DNA from: Cypionkella sp.
Lineage (GTDB): Bacteria > Pseudomonadota > Alphaproteobacteria > Rhodobacterales > Rhodobacteraceae
Direction of reading: 5' to 3'
Length of the DNA: 51,169 bases
NCBI GenBank assembly: GCA_023255415.1
Contig: JALRIN010000021.1
Span: forward strand, 1 to 51,169
Made by a program: the position numbers and the translations under genes. Below are positions 43,026 to 50,782 of this stretch, piece after piece. Numbering within the stretch: the stretch's first letter is position 1; each line of letters opens with the position of its first letter. The notes below the pieces were generated by a model, which saw only the letters and a list, made by a program, of their open reading frames with translations, was not told the origin of the DNA and made no database searches.

Positions 43026-43967
43026 ATGAAATTGTCGGACCGCGCGCAGCTGCACATCATGGACCGTGAAGCAGAAGAGCAGATCAACGCCTTTCGAAAG
43101 ACCGCAAATGATCGTAAGCGGTCAGTGTATTGGATTGGCTTTCTCGGTGGAGCCATTTCTTCCAATAGAATTGAAGAGGGGGAGGAAGAAGCCCTTCTTG
43201 CTGAAGCTGACAAGTTCCGTGAGTTTTTTGACGATCCAGATGCTGACGATCTTGCCGAAGACTTGCGTGCCAAATGTTTTTCGTCAGAAGCCGACATGAT
43301 GATACAGATCTCCAGATTTATTCAAGAGAAGCGTCAATCACTAGAGCAGGAATCTGCTTACTCCGAAACAGATGAAATGAATGAGTTTCTTGGCTTTTGC
43401 GCAGGAATTATTTGTGATGGGGTAATACTTGAAAATGAAGCACAAGCCATCCTGAACCGCTTCAAGGAATCGGACGTGCTCATGACGTCTGCATTATTTT
43501 TACAGCTTCGACGCGCTATTGAAGCGGCATTGGAAGACCAGATTCTGACAAAAGAAGAATCCGAAGACGTTCGCGAATGGATCGCTCAACTTGTTGGGGA
43601 CGGATTTGTAGACACCGGAATTCCAAACATTGGCACCGTGTTACGTCTCGATGATCCGATCACAGATCCTGATGAATTGACGCTTCACGGCGCTCACTTC
43701 GTCCTTACAGGCCCGATGAAGTTTGGAACTCGAACTTTCATTCAAGCTGAGATTGAACGGGTTGGCGGAGTTTGCGATCCTAGAACAACACAGCGCACAG
43801 ATTATCTTGTTGTATCGTCTGAGGCATCCCGTCATTGGCGCACGACGCATTTCGGCACAAAAATCGAGCGCGCAAAGGAGCTTATTGAAGAGGGCCACAA
43901 ATTGCGGTTTGTATCTGAAGACGCTTTAGCGAAGGCGATTTATGCCTTCGATGCCCCAAAGGAATAG
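43026..43967 (+). CDS. Helical-repeat protein with C-terminal BRCT domain
   Basis: A soluble 313-residue cargo protein starting after GAAGGAG. Residues 221-305 are a BRCT domain like that of NAD-dependent DNA ligases: LHGAHFVLTGPMKFGTRTFI, IERVGGVC, DYLVVSSE, and KAIYAF at the end. The N-terminal 195 residues are acidic and helical, with three units that look alike (WIGFLGGAISSNRIEEGEEE at 36-55, FLGFCAGIICDGVILENEAQ at 121-140 and AIEAALEDQILTKEESEDV at 164-182), resembling TerB-type helical modules. BRCT domains bind DNA ends, phosphopeptides or partners. It is co-directional with the SWIM/WYL-like gene 168 bases downstream. Codon use is more AT-rich than the chromosome. Confidence 0.72.
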   Translation: MKLSDRAQLHIMDREAEEQINAFRKTANDRKRSVYWIGFLGGAISSNRIEEGEEEALLAEADKFREFFDDPDADDLAEDLRAKCFSSEADMMIQISRFIQEKRQSLEQESAYSETDEMNEFLGFCAGIICDGVILENEAQAILNRFKESDVLMTSALFLQLRRAIEAALEDQILTKEESEDVREWIAQLVGDGFVDTGIPNIGTVLRLDDPITDPDELTLHGAHFVLTGPMKFGTRTFIQAEIERVGGVCDPRTTQRTDYLVVSSEASRHWRTTHFGTKIERAKELIEEGHKLRFVSEDALAKAIYAFDAPKE

Positions 43968-44013
43968 TTTTGCTTCGATAAACTACAGCATGCCGATTTA
44001 TGAAGGTGCGCTT

Positions 44014-44083
44014 AGCGATCAGAGGTCCCCCCCCCGCGACAACTGCGACATTTGCGACATTGGGGGGGCGGAAGCCTCAGGAG
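44014..44083. repeat. Iteron-hairpin motif, copy 3
   Basis: AGCGATCAGAGG, then T and nine C, three 9-bp units (44035-44061; CGCGACAAC, TGCGACATT, TGCGACATT), seven G (44062-44068) and CGGAAGCCTCAGGAG. It matches copy 1 for nearly its whole 70 bases and in the same orientation, so copies 1 and 3 are a direct repeat that brackets a 2.3-kb block. Confidence 0.75.
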
Positions 44084-44135
44084 TGACTGACATCAGCGCC
44101 CATGTCTGAAAACTTGACGGTAGAGGAGGATGTCT

Positions 44136-45716
44136 ATGTCAGATAATTGGGACTTCGTTGCAATTGTTCTGTTCAGCGCCGTAGCGCTTGTTTTCCTCCT
44201 TGCGAACCAGCTCTCCACAATTAAGAAAAAGCAAGAACGCGACGAGTTGGAATGGCAACGCATTCAGGCTCGAAAAAAAGAAACAGAGCTGCGAAAGCTG
44301 CAAGAGAAAAACACTCTGAAAATCGAAAACGAGACGCATAATGAACGACCAAAGACGGCCCACGCGCCAAACCGAACCGAGTTTCAAGTTCCGGTGATTT
44401 CTAAGGCATACGAAGATATCGAATGTATAAAGATACCAACAACTTTCAATAATCTGCGTCCGGTAAGCGGTAAGTTTGAGCACAAGGACGAGTTCAGTAA
44501 CATCTATTATGATGTCGATTTAGACAAGCAAACATGCACTTGTGACCGTTTTGTTGGTGGTAAAAATTGTTTCCCACCAAACCATTTAGGCCGCATCTGC
44601 TCTCACCTGTGCAATGAGATGAATAAGCAGCATTCCTTTGATGACCTGCACCACCTCGCGCGCACAGCCTGTTTTCTAGCGACCCGCGAAGAAACGAGAT
44701 CTGCATACGCCATCAAGCATCAAGACCTTCCGTTGATGTATATCATCGTCGGGAAGAATGACGATTGGATCAACATCTATTCGCGCGAAAAGCTTGCCAA
44801 GCAATCCGTCTATGAGGCCAGTGGTGATTTTGAGCGGTTTGGTTGGAGCTGCACTGAAAAACGATGGTCTTATGGCGTCGGAAATCCAGGTGCGTCGCTC
44901 CTCAGGCATTTCCTAAAAGCCATTGATGCACCAGCTGATCTCGACAGGATAGCAACACCAATTACTATGAGTACAGAGCCTGAGGCGGTAAGGCGCAAGC
45001 TCTCAGAGCGAAGCGACCCTAGGAAGAACCCAAATGTCTTGGCTGAGCAATTTGGTCCAGCAGTGGACGCATGGGAAATTCCAGAAAGCTTTCCCACTTA
45101 CGCAATCTCTCTCAGGATTGCCCTCAAGTTTCGGTATGTCGATCACAAGGGGCAAGATAGTCGCAGAACTGTTAATTTGAAGGAAATCCAGTTCTATGGA
45201 AACGAAGGTGAGTTCATCTATGGCGAGTGCCGGATGCGGCACGCTGGTCGGACGTTCAAGACTTCACGAATGTGGGATGTGACTGATGCGGATACCGGCG
45301 AAATCATTGAGGACGTCTCCAAATACTTGAAGGCGGCATACGAAGACAGTTCGTTGGGACGGCTGAGGGAGTGGTTTGTTGAGTTTGAACGGATTGGGAA
45401 GGCATGGCTTTTCCTTCTTAAAGCAAACAAGAAGCCCGGGGAGTATGAATACGGGGTGCTAAAAGAGGCGTTTTCTCACATTCTCGGTGGAAGCCAAGTC
45501 ACCACGAGAGACATTCAAGATCTCTACGAAAACACAAAGGTGACGACCCCTGCTGGCTTTCAAAAGCTCGTTGGCGGAATCAAGACGCATCACAGCGAAT
45601 GGACAGTCATGTTTGCTACAGTTTGTCATAAGCTTGTGAAGGTGAAAGCTAATCCCAATTTTGCTGACGAAGCGGCCTTGAACTATGTGTTGAGCAAAAT
45701 CCCATTGAAGGATTGA
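44136..45716 (+). CDS. Membrane-anchored SWIM zinc-finger / WYL-like protein
   Basis: A 526-residue cargo protein. The start is ATG 44136, six bases after GAGGAGG; an ATG at 44130 abuts the ribosome site. Residues 7-24 form one membrane span, 26-66 a charged helical coil. Cys134-Thr-Cys136 ... Cys155-Ser-His157 is a SWIM-type zinc finger (CxC-xn-CxH). Residues about 325-385 (RIALKFRYVDHKG, SRRTV, YGECRMRHAGRTFKTSRMWD) resemble a WYL ligand-sensing domain. The C-terminal 95 residues (KEAFSHILGGSQVTTRDI) are helical with no named family. It ends 73 bases from the DUF3987 stop. A membrane-tethered DNA- or nucleotide-sensing role is a guess. Confidence 0.7.
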   Translation: MSDNWDFVAIVLFSAVALVFLLANQLSTIKKKQERDELEWQRIQARKKETELRKLQEKNTLKIENETHNERPKTAHAPNRTEFQVPVISKAYEDIECIKIPTTFNNLRPVSGKFEHKDEFSNIYYDVDLDKQTCTCDRFVGGKNCFPPNHLGRICSHLCNEMNKQHSFDDLHHLARTACFLATREETRSAYAIKHQDLPLMYIIVGKNDDWINIYSREKLAKQSVYEASGDFERFGWSCTEKRWSYGVGNPGASLLRHFLKAIDAPADLDRIATPITMSTEPEAVRRKLSERSDPRKNPNVLAEQFGPAVDAWEIPESFPTYAISLRIALKFRYVDHKGQDSRRTVNLKEIQFYGNEGEFIYGECRMRHAGRTFKTSRMWDVTDADTGEIIEDVSKYLKAAYEDSSLGRLREWFVEFERIGKAWLFLLKANKKPGEYEYGVLKEAFSHILGGSQVTTRDIQDLYENTKVTTPAGFQKLVGGIKTHHSEWTVMFATVCHKLVKVKANPNFADEAALNYVLSKIPLKD

Positions 45717-45735
45717 GCCAGCTTCCAATGTGGAT

Positions 45736-45754
45736 GCCCACCGAAGGGGTGGGC
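45736..45754. terminator. Hairpin between convergent genes
   Basis: GCCCACC / GGTGGGC with a 5-base loop, followed by TTCAACATTT on the plus strand. Placed between the SWIM/WYL-like gene and DUF3987, where a terminator is expected. Confidence 0.55.
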
Positions 45755-45788
45755 TTCAACATTTATCACTAGGGGCTTGGAGGTAGCC

Positions 45789-47273
45789 TCAGAACCCCCT
45801 TACTATTCGCCAAGCCTCCTTGCAGGATCGACCCTGCACCACCGTTCCAGCTTCAAGACGCTCAAGCCAACCGTGCTCCTCTAAAATGCGAAGCGCTTCC
45901 TTTACCTTATTTGTGTCTCGCAGAGCGTTGGGGCCAGCATTGACCACGTCGCGCGGCGTCACTTCATCTTTGGTGAAGGTTTCCAGAAGCCATTTGCGCA
46001 GCGTCTCGGCCCGGTCGATCTGGATGGACACAAGCGCCGCGCTTGCAAGCCGCGAAGCTTCTGAAAGGTAGAAGCGTGCGAGGTCAATCGCGTCGGTCAT
46101 GTCGTTAGCTTCCACCTTCACGGCAAAAAGGTTGCGCCAAAGCGTTAGAACCCCAGCAATTCGTGCCGCCTGTTCTGCCGCCTTTGAAGCCGTGCCGGTT
46201 AGGTGCGCAAAGGTCCCGCCAGCCAATTGCGCGATTTCGGTTTCATCTGAAAATCTGACCAAGAGCGCGCGAGCTTCGGTCGAAAGCGCCAGCGTTCGCG
46301 GTTTTAATTCACGGGTTTCAGAATCCATTGGCATATCGGTTTCTAGGATATCCCGCAGCCGACCGGCGAAGCTTGCTAGGGCTATGTCATTGCGTTGGCC
46401 ATTGGCATGAAGCCTTGTTCCGATTGCGCTGGGCGGCTCGCAGATCAAGAAGCGGGGGAGAAAGCCAGTATCGGCTGCCAGTGGATCCGCCATGAACCCG
46501 CGCGCCACGCTGGGTTGAACCATCAGGTGAATTGCCAGCCGCCGCCCGAATAGCGTCGAGTGCCCATCCCCGGCGCGCGTGCGCCGAATAGGGTTCCCCT
46601 GCCAAAGGTCATTAAATGCCGCCAGCGTCTTTTGCCTGTTCTCCGAGTTCATCGCGTGACCGCCCAGGAACTGACCACCTTCATCTGAAAAGAGTCCAAG
46701 GCTCGGTTGGCCAAATGCAAATAGCTTTGTCAGTCCCTCAAAGGTTGGCTCGGTCACGGTTCGATCAGCCGAAGGCGGCTGTATTGGCTCCGGCCCCAGC
46801 GCAGCAAGATCGGCTTGGGCAGCCGTGCGCTTTTCCCCTTTGTTCTTTTTGGCTTCCAAAAGGATTCGTTCCTTTTCACCTTTCCAGAGCGCATGTGCAT
46901 TCGTCCATTTCAGCATCTCTTGACCCTGGGCTTTGGCTTGCTCCCGTTCATAAGTGCGCAGCGCCGCCATCAGGGGCGCGTCGCAAGCCGATTTTCGCTC
47001 TCCACTGCGCGCAATTGTCAGGGCGTAAAGCGAAGTCGGGCGCGGCCCGCCCAGCGTGTCCACATCGGCAAAGCCTTGCACAGCCAAGCTTGCCACCGCC
47101 AAAGCGGATTGCGCAGGTATTGCCATTGGGGCTTGGGTCATGCCTTGCACGGCTTCCACAGCCGCGCGTAGGGGCCCGAGAGCGTGAACCGGATAAGCCT
47201 CGCCATGTGGAAGTTCGCGCATTAGCGGTTGCGGCCCCTCTGGGGTAAATGGGATGGGTTGGAGCGCGTTCAT
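45789..47273 (-). CDS. DUF3987 (YfjI-like) helicase-type replication protein
   Basis: A 494-residue protein of the DUF3987/YfjI group, found in satellites and integrated plasmids together with primases. A degenerate phosphate-loop-like segment RSGERKSA (89-96) is followed by an Arg/Lys-rich helix, then FSDEGGQFLGGH, and a C-terminal winged-helix region (DEVTPRDVVNAGPNALRD). Its start overlaps the end of the primase gene (ATGA at 47270-47273), so the two are coupled and probably act together at the element's replication origin. Enzymatic activity is not certain. Confidence 0.8.
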   Translation of the reverse strand: MNALQPIPFTPEGPQPLMRELPHGEAYPVHALGPLRAAVEAVQGMTQAPMAIPAQSALAVASLAVQGFADVDTLGGPRPTSLYALTIARSGERKSACDAPLMAALRTYEREQAKAQGQEMLKWTNAHALWKGEKERILLEAKKNKGEKRTAAQADLAALGPEPIQPPSADRTVTEPTFEGLTKLFAFGQPSLGLFSDEGGQFLGGHAMNSENRQKTLAAFNDLWQGNPIRRTRAGDGHSTLFGRRLAIHLMVQPSVARGFMADPLAADTGFLPRFLICEPPSAIGTRLHANGQRNDIALASFAGRLRDILETDMPMDSETRELKPRTLALSTEARALLVRFSDETEIAQLAGGTFAHLTGTASKAAEQAARIAGVLTLWRNLFAVKVEANDMTDAIDLARFYLSEASRLASAALVSIQIDRAETLRKWLLETFTKDEVTPRDVVNAGPNALRDTNKVKEALRILEEHGWLERLEAGTVVQGRSCKEAWRIVRGF

Positions 47274-48265
47274 GCGGTTTCCCCTTTCATTGCTAAAATG
47301 TCATTCCAGTCTCGGCCATCTGGGGAAGGTAACAGCGACACTGCCCAGCCCAGCGCGTGCGCGCGTTCTGCCAGAGCATGCCCAGCTTCGCGGCCCGGCT
47401 TGTCGCCGTCGGTCGCGATGGTTAGGCGTCTCGGTTGCGGGGGCAGGTGCAAGCCGCGAATGCCTGAAGTGGATAAGGCGGCCCAGATCGTCGCAGGCCG
47501 TGCCAGAAGCCCGCTGGCAAGGCTTAACGCGGTTTCTATTCCCTCTGCCACAACCAGCGGCCCAAGCCCGCCAGTGAGCCGCACAGCGCCCCCAGCGGTA
47601 GCGCCCAGCATTGCCTTCGCAGGCTCCACATCCGCTTTCCCCGAGCCATCCGGGCGCAAATAGGTGCGATGCACCGCCGCCATGCCGGCACCCTCCACCA
47701 GCGCCACCAAAGCCGGATAGCGCTTTGCAGTCGGACCGTGCCAGGTCTCTGGGTGAAACCGAAGGCTATCAGGAAGTGAGCAAATGATCCCACGGCCCCG
47801 CAAGTAAGTTTCGGCCAGCGTGCCTGTTATAGGGTTGGCTTCCATCCAAAGCCCCTTGGCTTGCTCTGCCCGCTTTTCGGCTTCGGCCTTCTGTTCGCGT
47901 TCGCGCTGGGCAAGGGTTGCAGCATTCGGGGGCGTATAGTCACCAGATCGCAGACCAAGCGCCGAAAGAATGTCCGTGAAGGCGCAGAGTGATTTCTTAC
48001 AGTTCAAGATAAGCCGCCCATTCGATCCATCCGCAAGCGTCAGGGCAGCTTGGTCGCGCCTTCCGTCTGGCTGGCATATGGGGCAAGCCGCCGTGCCGTA
48101 GCGGCCATGCCAGCGCCCGCCCAGCGCCATTGCGAGCCCTTTTGCGCCTTGGTCAGACCCGTTCAAATGTGCTAAGGTTATAAAGCCCGCCGCAGTCGCA
48201 TAGCGGCTCCCTTTCCCCGGTAGCGTCACAAGCGCGCCGGGGTTTTTGTTTTGCCCGCCCATCAT
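47270..48265 (-). CDS. Toprim primase of the element
   Basis: A 331-residue protein starting at ATG 48265, one base after the AlpA stop. It has an N-terminal zinc site (Cys61, Cys64, Cys89, Cys94) and a Toprim domain with the catalytic Glu241 in VVAEGIETALSL and DGD at 286-288. This is the pattern of compact DnaG/DUF7146-type primases from phage satellites. An upstream in-frame extension overlaps the AlpA gene. It primes element replication together with the DUF3987 protein. Confidence 0.85.
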   Translation of the reverse strand: MMGGQNKNPGALVTLPGKGSRYATAAGFITLAHLNGSDQGAKGLAMALGGRWHGRYGTAACPICQPDGRRDQAALTLADGSNGRLILNCKKSLCAFTDILSALGLRSGDYTPPNAATLAQREREQKAEAEKRAEQAKGLWMEANPITGTLAETYLRGRGIICSLPDSLRFHPETWHGPTAKRYPALVALVEGAGMAAVHRTYLRPDGSGKADVEPAKAMLGATAGGAVRLTGGLGPLVVAEGIETALSLASGLLARPATIWAALSTSGIRGLHLPPQPRRLTIATDGDKPGREAGHALAERAHALGWAVSLLPSPDGRDWNDILAMKGETA

Positions 48266-48266
48266 A

Positions 48267-48449
48267 TCAAGCGGCCTTATTGCGCAGGGCGCGCAAGTGG
48301 GCTTCCACATCGCCTTCCGGCCAGTAAAGCTTAGCGCCCAGCTTCATAGGCTTGGGCAGCCGCCCCGCCGCCAGATCAACATAGATTGCGGACCGTGAGC
48401 GACCGCCAAGCTTTGCGCGCAGTTCGGTCAAAGTGAGATAGGTTTGCAT
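48267..48449 (-). CDS. AlpA-type excisionase/regulator
   Basis: A 60-residue winged-helix protein: LTLTELRAKLGG then RSAIYVDLAAGRLPKP and a basic tail, matching AlpA, which in P4-like elements activates integrase and excision. It lies between the unknown gene and the primase, and its stop is one base from the primase start. Confidence 0.8.
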   Translation of the reverse strand: MQTYLTLTELRAKLGGRSRSAIYVDLAAGRLPKPMKLGAKLYWPEGDVEAHLRALRNKAA

Positions 48450-48534
48450 TTTGCACCATCCTTTTTGGTTTCAGGTGGTGCAAACGTGCCCGTTCAAGCG
48501 CGTTCGCGCTAAGCTGGGCTTTGGTGCCGCGCTG

Positions 48535-49257
48535 TCACTTATCTTGTGCCAGCGCTTCGCGAAGCCATTTTGCGGACGCCATCGGCGTTTCGCCTTGGTG
48601 AATTTGCAGCAGCTCGGCAAGCCGCTCAAAGCCAGATAGGTCGGCAAAACTTGGCTCCATTTGGCCCATCTTCCAGCCATTCGAAAGCCTTGCTCCAGCG
48701 CCTTCCAGAGCCGTGAATGTATCGCGCGCCAGCGCCTTCCGGCTTTCTGCTTCCGTCATAATTTCGCGTCGAAGCGGTTGAGCGTCGCGCACAATCAAAG
48801 ACAGAAACATGATTTCTTTTACTGCGCGGTCGAGGTGTTGCAACACCCCAGTAATAATCCCAGCCTTTCCAGTCGAAGAAACATTGTCAGCTGCTTCCGC
48901 TAAAAAGTCGCGGTCAATTTTCAGCAGCCCCGAAAGCGCGTTTTCGATGCCCTTTTCTGCGTCGCTTTTCCGCCTTTTCCAGCCGCGCTTATCGTTTTTG
49001 TTGTCATTGCCCCGCGTTACTTCCAGATCCGCTAGGCGTTCACCGTGAAGCGCGAAGGCGTTGCAGATTTCGCGCCACGCGCCCTCCGATATCGCCGCCC
49101 CGAATTCGTCTGCCGCTTCTTCACGCGAAGTCGGGGGCTGCACCACCATCCGTCCACGCGCCCCAAATGCCGCCGCCATTAGTGGCCTCCGTGTCGCAGT
49201 TGTCGCAGTTGTCGCAACGGGGGGGGGGTCGGTTTTGTCGGTTTTGTCCCGCGCCAT
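48535..49257 (-). CDS. Element protein of unknown function with repeat-encoded N-terminus
   Basis: A 240-residue soluble protein. Its ATG at 49257 overlaps the integrase stop (TGATG), so it is coupled to it. The first residues (ARDKTDKTDPPPVATTATTATRRP) are encoded by 9-bp tandem DNA repeats of the same TGCGACAAC family seen between cargo genes, preceded by a run of ten C (giving PPP). The remainder is helical and acidic with no recognised domain. The N-terminal repeat suggests that the DNA motif, not the peptide, may be what is selected there. Confidence 0.65.
   Translation of the reverse strand: MARDKTDKTDPPPVATTATTATRRPLMAAAFGARGRMVVQPPTSREEAADEFGAAISEGAWREICNAFALHGERLADLEVTRGNDNKNDKRGWKRRKSDAEKGIENALSGLLKIDRDFLAEAADNVSSTGKAGIITGVLQHLDRAVKEIMFLSLIVRDAQPLRREIMTEAESRKALARDTFTALEGAGARLSNGWKMGQMEPSFADLSGFERLAELLQIHQGETPMASAKWLREALAQDK
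49191..49246. repeat. Iteron motif copy 4, inside a coding start
   Basis: On the minus strand: ten C, then GT, two exact TGCGACAAC units and a TGCGACAC. On the outer side are two 9-bp units of TCGGTTTTG (plus-strand sense, 49229-49246), also 9 bases long. There is no matching G run, so unlike copies 1-3 it cannot close a hairpin. Confidence 0.65.
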
Positions 49258-50450
49258 CACCGTGCTCCCACCAGCTTGACCACCTGCCCAGCGCCGCCTG
49301 TTACATGATCGGCCCAGCGTTCGGTCAGCATCCGCCTTTGGTCAATCCAATCGGTGCGCCTATATGCCCGAACCACGCCGCTGTCGGTCGAGTGCGCAAG
49401 CATTGCTTCCGCTACTTCATGCGGTGCGTCGGTTGCTTCGGCCAGCCAAGTGCGCAGTGAGGTCCGAAAGCCATGCGGGCGGGCTTCCAGCCCCCGCCGT
49501 TCCATCATCCGTGAAAGGGTCATGTCAGATATCACGCCGTGCTGAGTGTTTGAGAAAAGAAAGCCATTTCGGGCATGGGGGCGGGCAAGGTCAATCACGC
49601 GCTGGGCTTCGGCTGAAAGGGGCACGCGGAAAGCTTCGGTTGTCCCCTTCCGCCCCTTCATATTCTCGGCAGGTATTGTCCAAATATCGCCTTCGATCTG
49701 TTCCAGCCGTAAAGTGCGCAAGGGGCTTGAGCGGACCCCTGTTAGAATGGCAAGCCGTAAAGCCAAATGGGTTAGCGTCGGTTCATCAAGGCTTGCGTAG
49801 AAAGCGGGCACTTCCCCCCAAGCCATTGCGGGGATGTTCTTTGAAACGTGACGGGTTTTCCCCAAGAGCGCCTTAGCCTTTTCGGTGGCTTGCAAATCAA
49901 CATCCAAGCCCAGCGCAGCTGCGTGCTTCAAAACGATTGAAAGCCGGTTCATAGCCTTGCGGGCAGTATCGGCTTTGTCGTGCCAGATCGGCGCAAGACA
50001 GTCGCGAATGTCTCTTTGGTCCAGATCCGTAACCGGCACTTTGCCAAGCTTCGGTAGAACGTGAAGGGTCAGAGGTGAAAGCCACCGGCCCGCTGTTCCA
50101 TCCCCCTTCAATTCTGCTTTACGGGATTCGAAAGCATCAGCCGTTAGAATTGCCAAAGTGATATCTTCGCGCCGCGCTGCCCGTTCTTCGGCTTCACGTT
50201 CCTTTATTGGGTCACGGCCAGCCGCAGCCAATTTGCGCCAGCGTTCCGACACTTTCCGCGCATCTGCCAGCCCAAGCGCCGGAAAGCCGCCCAAGCCCAT
50301 TTCTCGCCGTCTCCCGTGAACCGTCACGCGCAGCACCCATTGCGCGCCACCATCTTCGCGAACCACCAGCCAAAGCCCAGCGCCATCGCAGTGTTTGCCA
50401 GTCGGGGGGGATTTCATAAATCCGGCTGTAAGCCTGTTCGTTGCCCGCAT
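49257..50450 (-). CDS. int: Tyrosine integrase (P4-type)
   Basis: A site-specific recombinase of 397 residues with an N-terminal arm-binding domain (LTAGFMKSPPTGKHCDGAGLWL), core-binding domain, and C-terminal catalytic set Arg240, His326-x2-Arg329, His353 and Tyr363. It matches integrases of P4-like elements that use tRNA 3' ends. The right arm-type repeat (50456-50471) begins only 5 bases before its ATG and covers the ribosome site, so binding could repress its own expression. It transcribes away from attR and into the replication operon. Confidence 0.93.
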   Translation of the reverse strand: MRATNRLTAGFMKSPPTGKHCDGAGLWLVVREDGGAQWVLRVTVHGRRREMGLGGFPALGLADARKVSERWRKLAAAGRDPIKEREAEERAARREDITLAILTADAFESRKAELKGDGTAGRWLSPLTLHVLPKLGKVPVTDLDQRDIRDCLAPIWHDKADTARKAMNRLSIVLKHAAALGLDVDLQATEKAKALLGKTRHVSKNIPAMAWGEVPAFYASLDEPTLTHLALRLAILTGVRSSPLRTLRLEQIEGDIWTIPAENMKGRKGTTEAFRVPLSAEAQRVIDLARPHARNGFLFSNTQHGVISDMTLSRMMERRGLEARPHGFRTSLRTWLAEATDAPHEVAEAMLAHSTDSGVVRAYRRTDWIDQRRMLTERWADHVTGGAGQVVKLVGAR

Positions 50451-50455
50451 TTTGC

Positions 50456-50474
50456 ATCCCCCTAAATATCCACC
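50456..50474. promoter_or_regulatory. Right arm-type integrase site
   Basis: ATCCCCCTAAATATCC is identical to 41551-41566. It overlaps the ribosome site of the integrase gene. A partial inverted copy (TAGGGGGAT, 50536-50544) lies between it and attR. Confidence 0.55.
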
Positions 50475-50592
50475 CTACCTTGCGGGATAAGGCCGGACAG
50501 GGCAAGACAGCTTCGGACACATTCCCCAAATAAAATAGGGGGATAGAATCGAAAATGGACAATTAAAAACAAGTAAAAACAAAGAGTTGGTG

Positions 50593-50608
50593 CCTCTCCT
50601 GGGCACCA
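50593..50608 (+). repeat. attR core
   Basis: CCTCTCCTGGGCACCA, identical to the tRNA-Leu 3' end at 41478-41493, followed by a weaker match. It marks the right end of the first element and the left end of the region bearing a second integrase. Confidence 0.85.
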
Positions 50609-50624
50609 CTTGTCGCAATGAAAG

Positions 50625-50656
50625 CCCTGTAACCTTAACTGGTTACGGGGTTTTTT
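50625..50656 (+). terminator. Intrinsic terminator beyond attR
   Basis: The 10-bp stem CCCTGTAACC / GGTTACGGGG (one G-U) has a 6-base loop and six T. It may be the original tRNA-Leu terminator, now separated from the gene by the element, or belong to the next element. Confidence 0.8.
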
Positions 50657-50664
50657 CTTGTCTT

Positions 50665-50700
50665 GGGACCATTTCCGGGACCGCTTTCAGGACCACTTGG
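50665..50700. repeat. Three 12-bp direct repeats before the second integrase
   Basis: GGGACCATTTCC, GGGACCGCTTTC and AGGACCACTTGG follow one another without gaps. They lie 56 bases from the att core and about 80 bases before the second integrase start, and are candidate arm sites for that enzyme. Confidence 0.5.
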
Positions 50701-50782
50701 GTCAGAAACTGGTCCAAGATCGTCAGGTCTGGCGAGGCATTTTCACTTGCCTCAGCCTAGGTTGGGAGGGAAACTCTCACGC

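Larger units (their letters stand above)
41494..50608. mobile_element. Integrated element in tRNA-Leu, about 9.1 kb
   Basis: The segment is bounded by a 16-bp duplication of the tRNA-Leu 3' end and contains a tyrosine integrase whose start lies 143 bases from the right repeat. Arm-like sites (ATCCCCCTAAATATCC) are found near each end. The right half is an integrase-unknown-AlpA-primase-DUF3987 operon (leftward). The left half is three cargo genes of visibly lower GC. No capsid, terminase, relaxase or type IV secretion genes are present. It therefore resembles a satellite or integrative mobilisable element with its own replication genes. Confidence 0.85.

Noticed and set aside
41664..44083. 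Repeats considered as a CRISPR array
   Set aside because: Units are 9 bp and contiguous, with only three widely spaced clusters and no spacers or cas genes.
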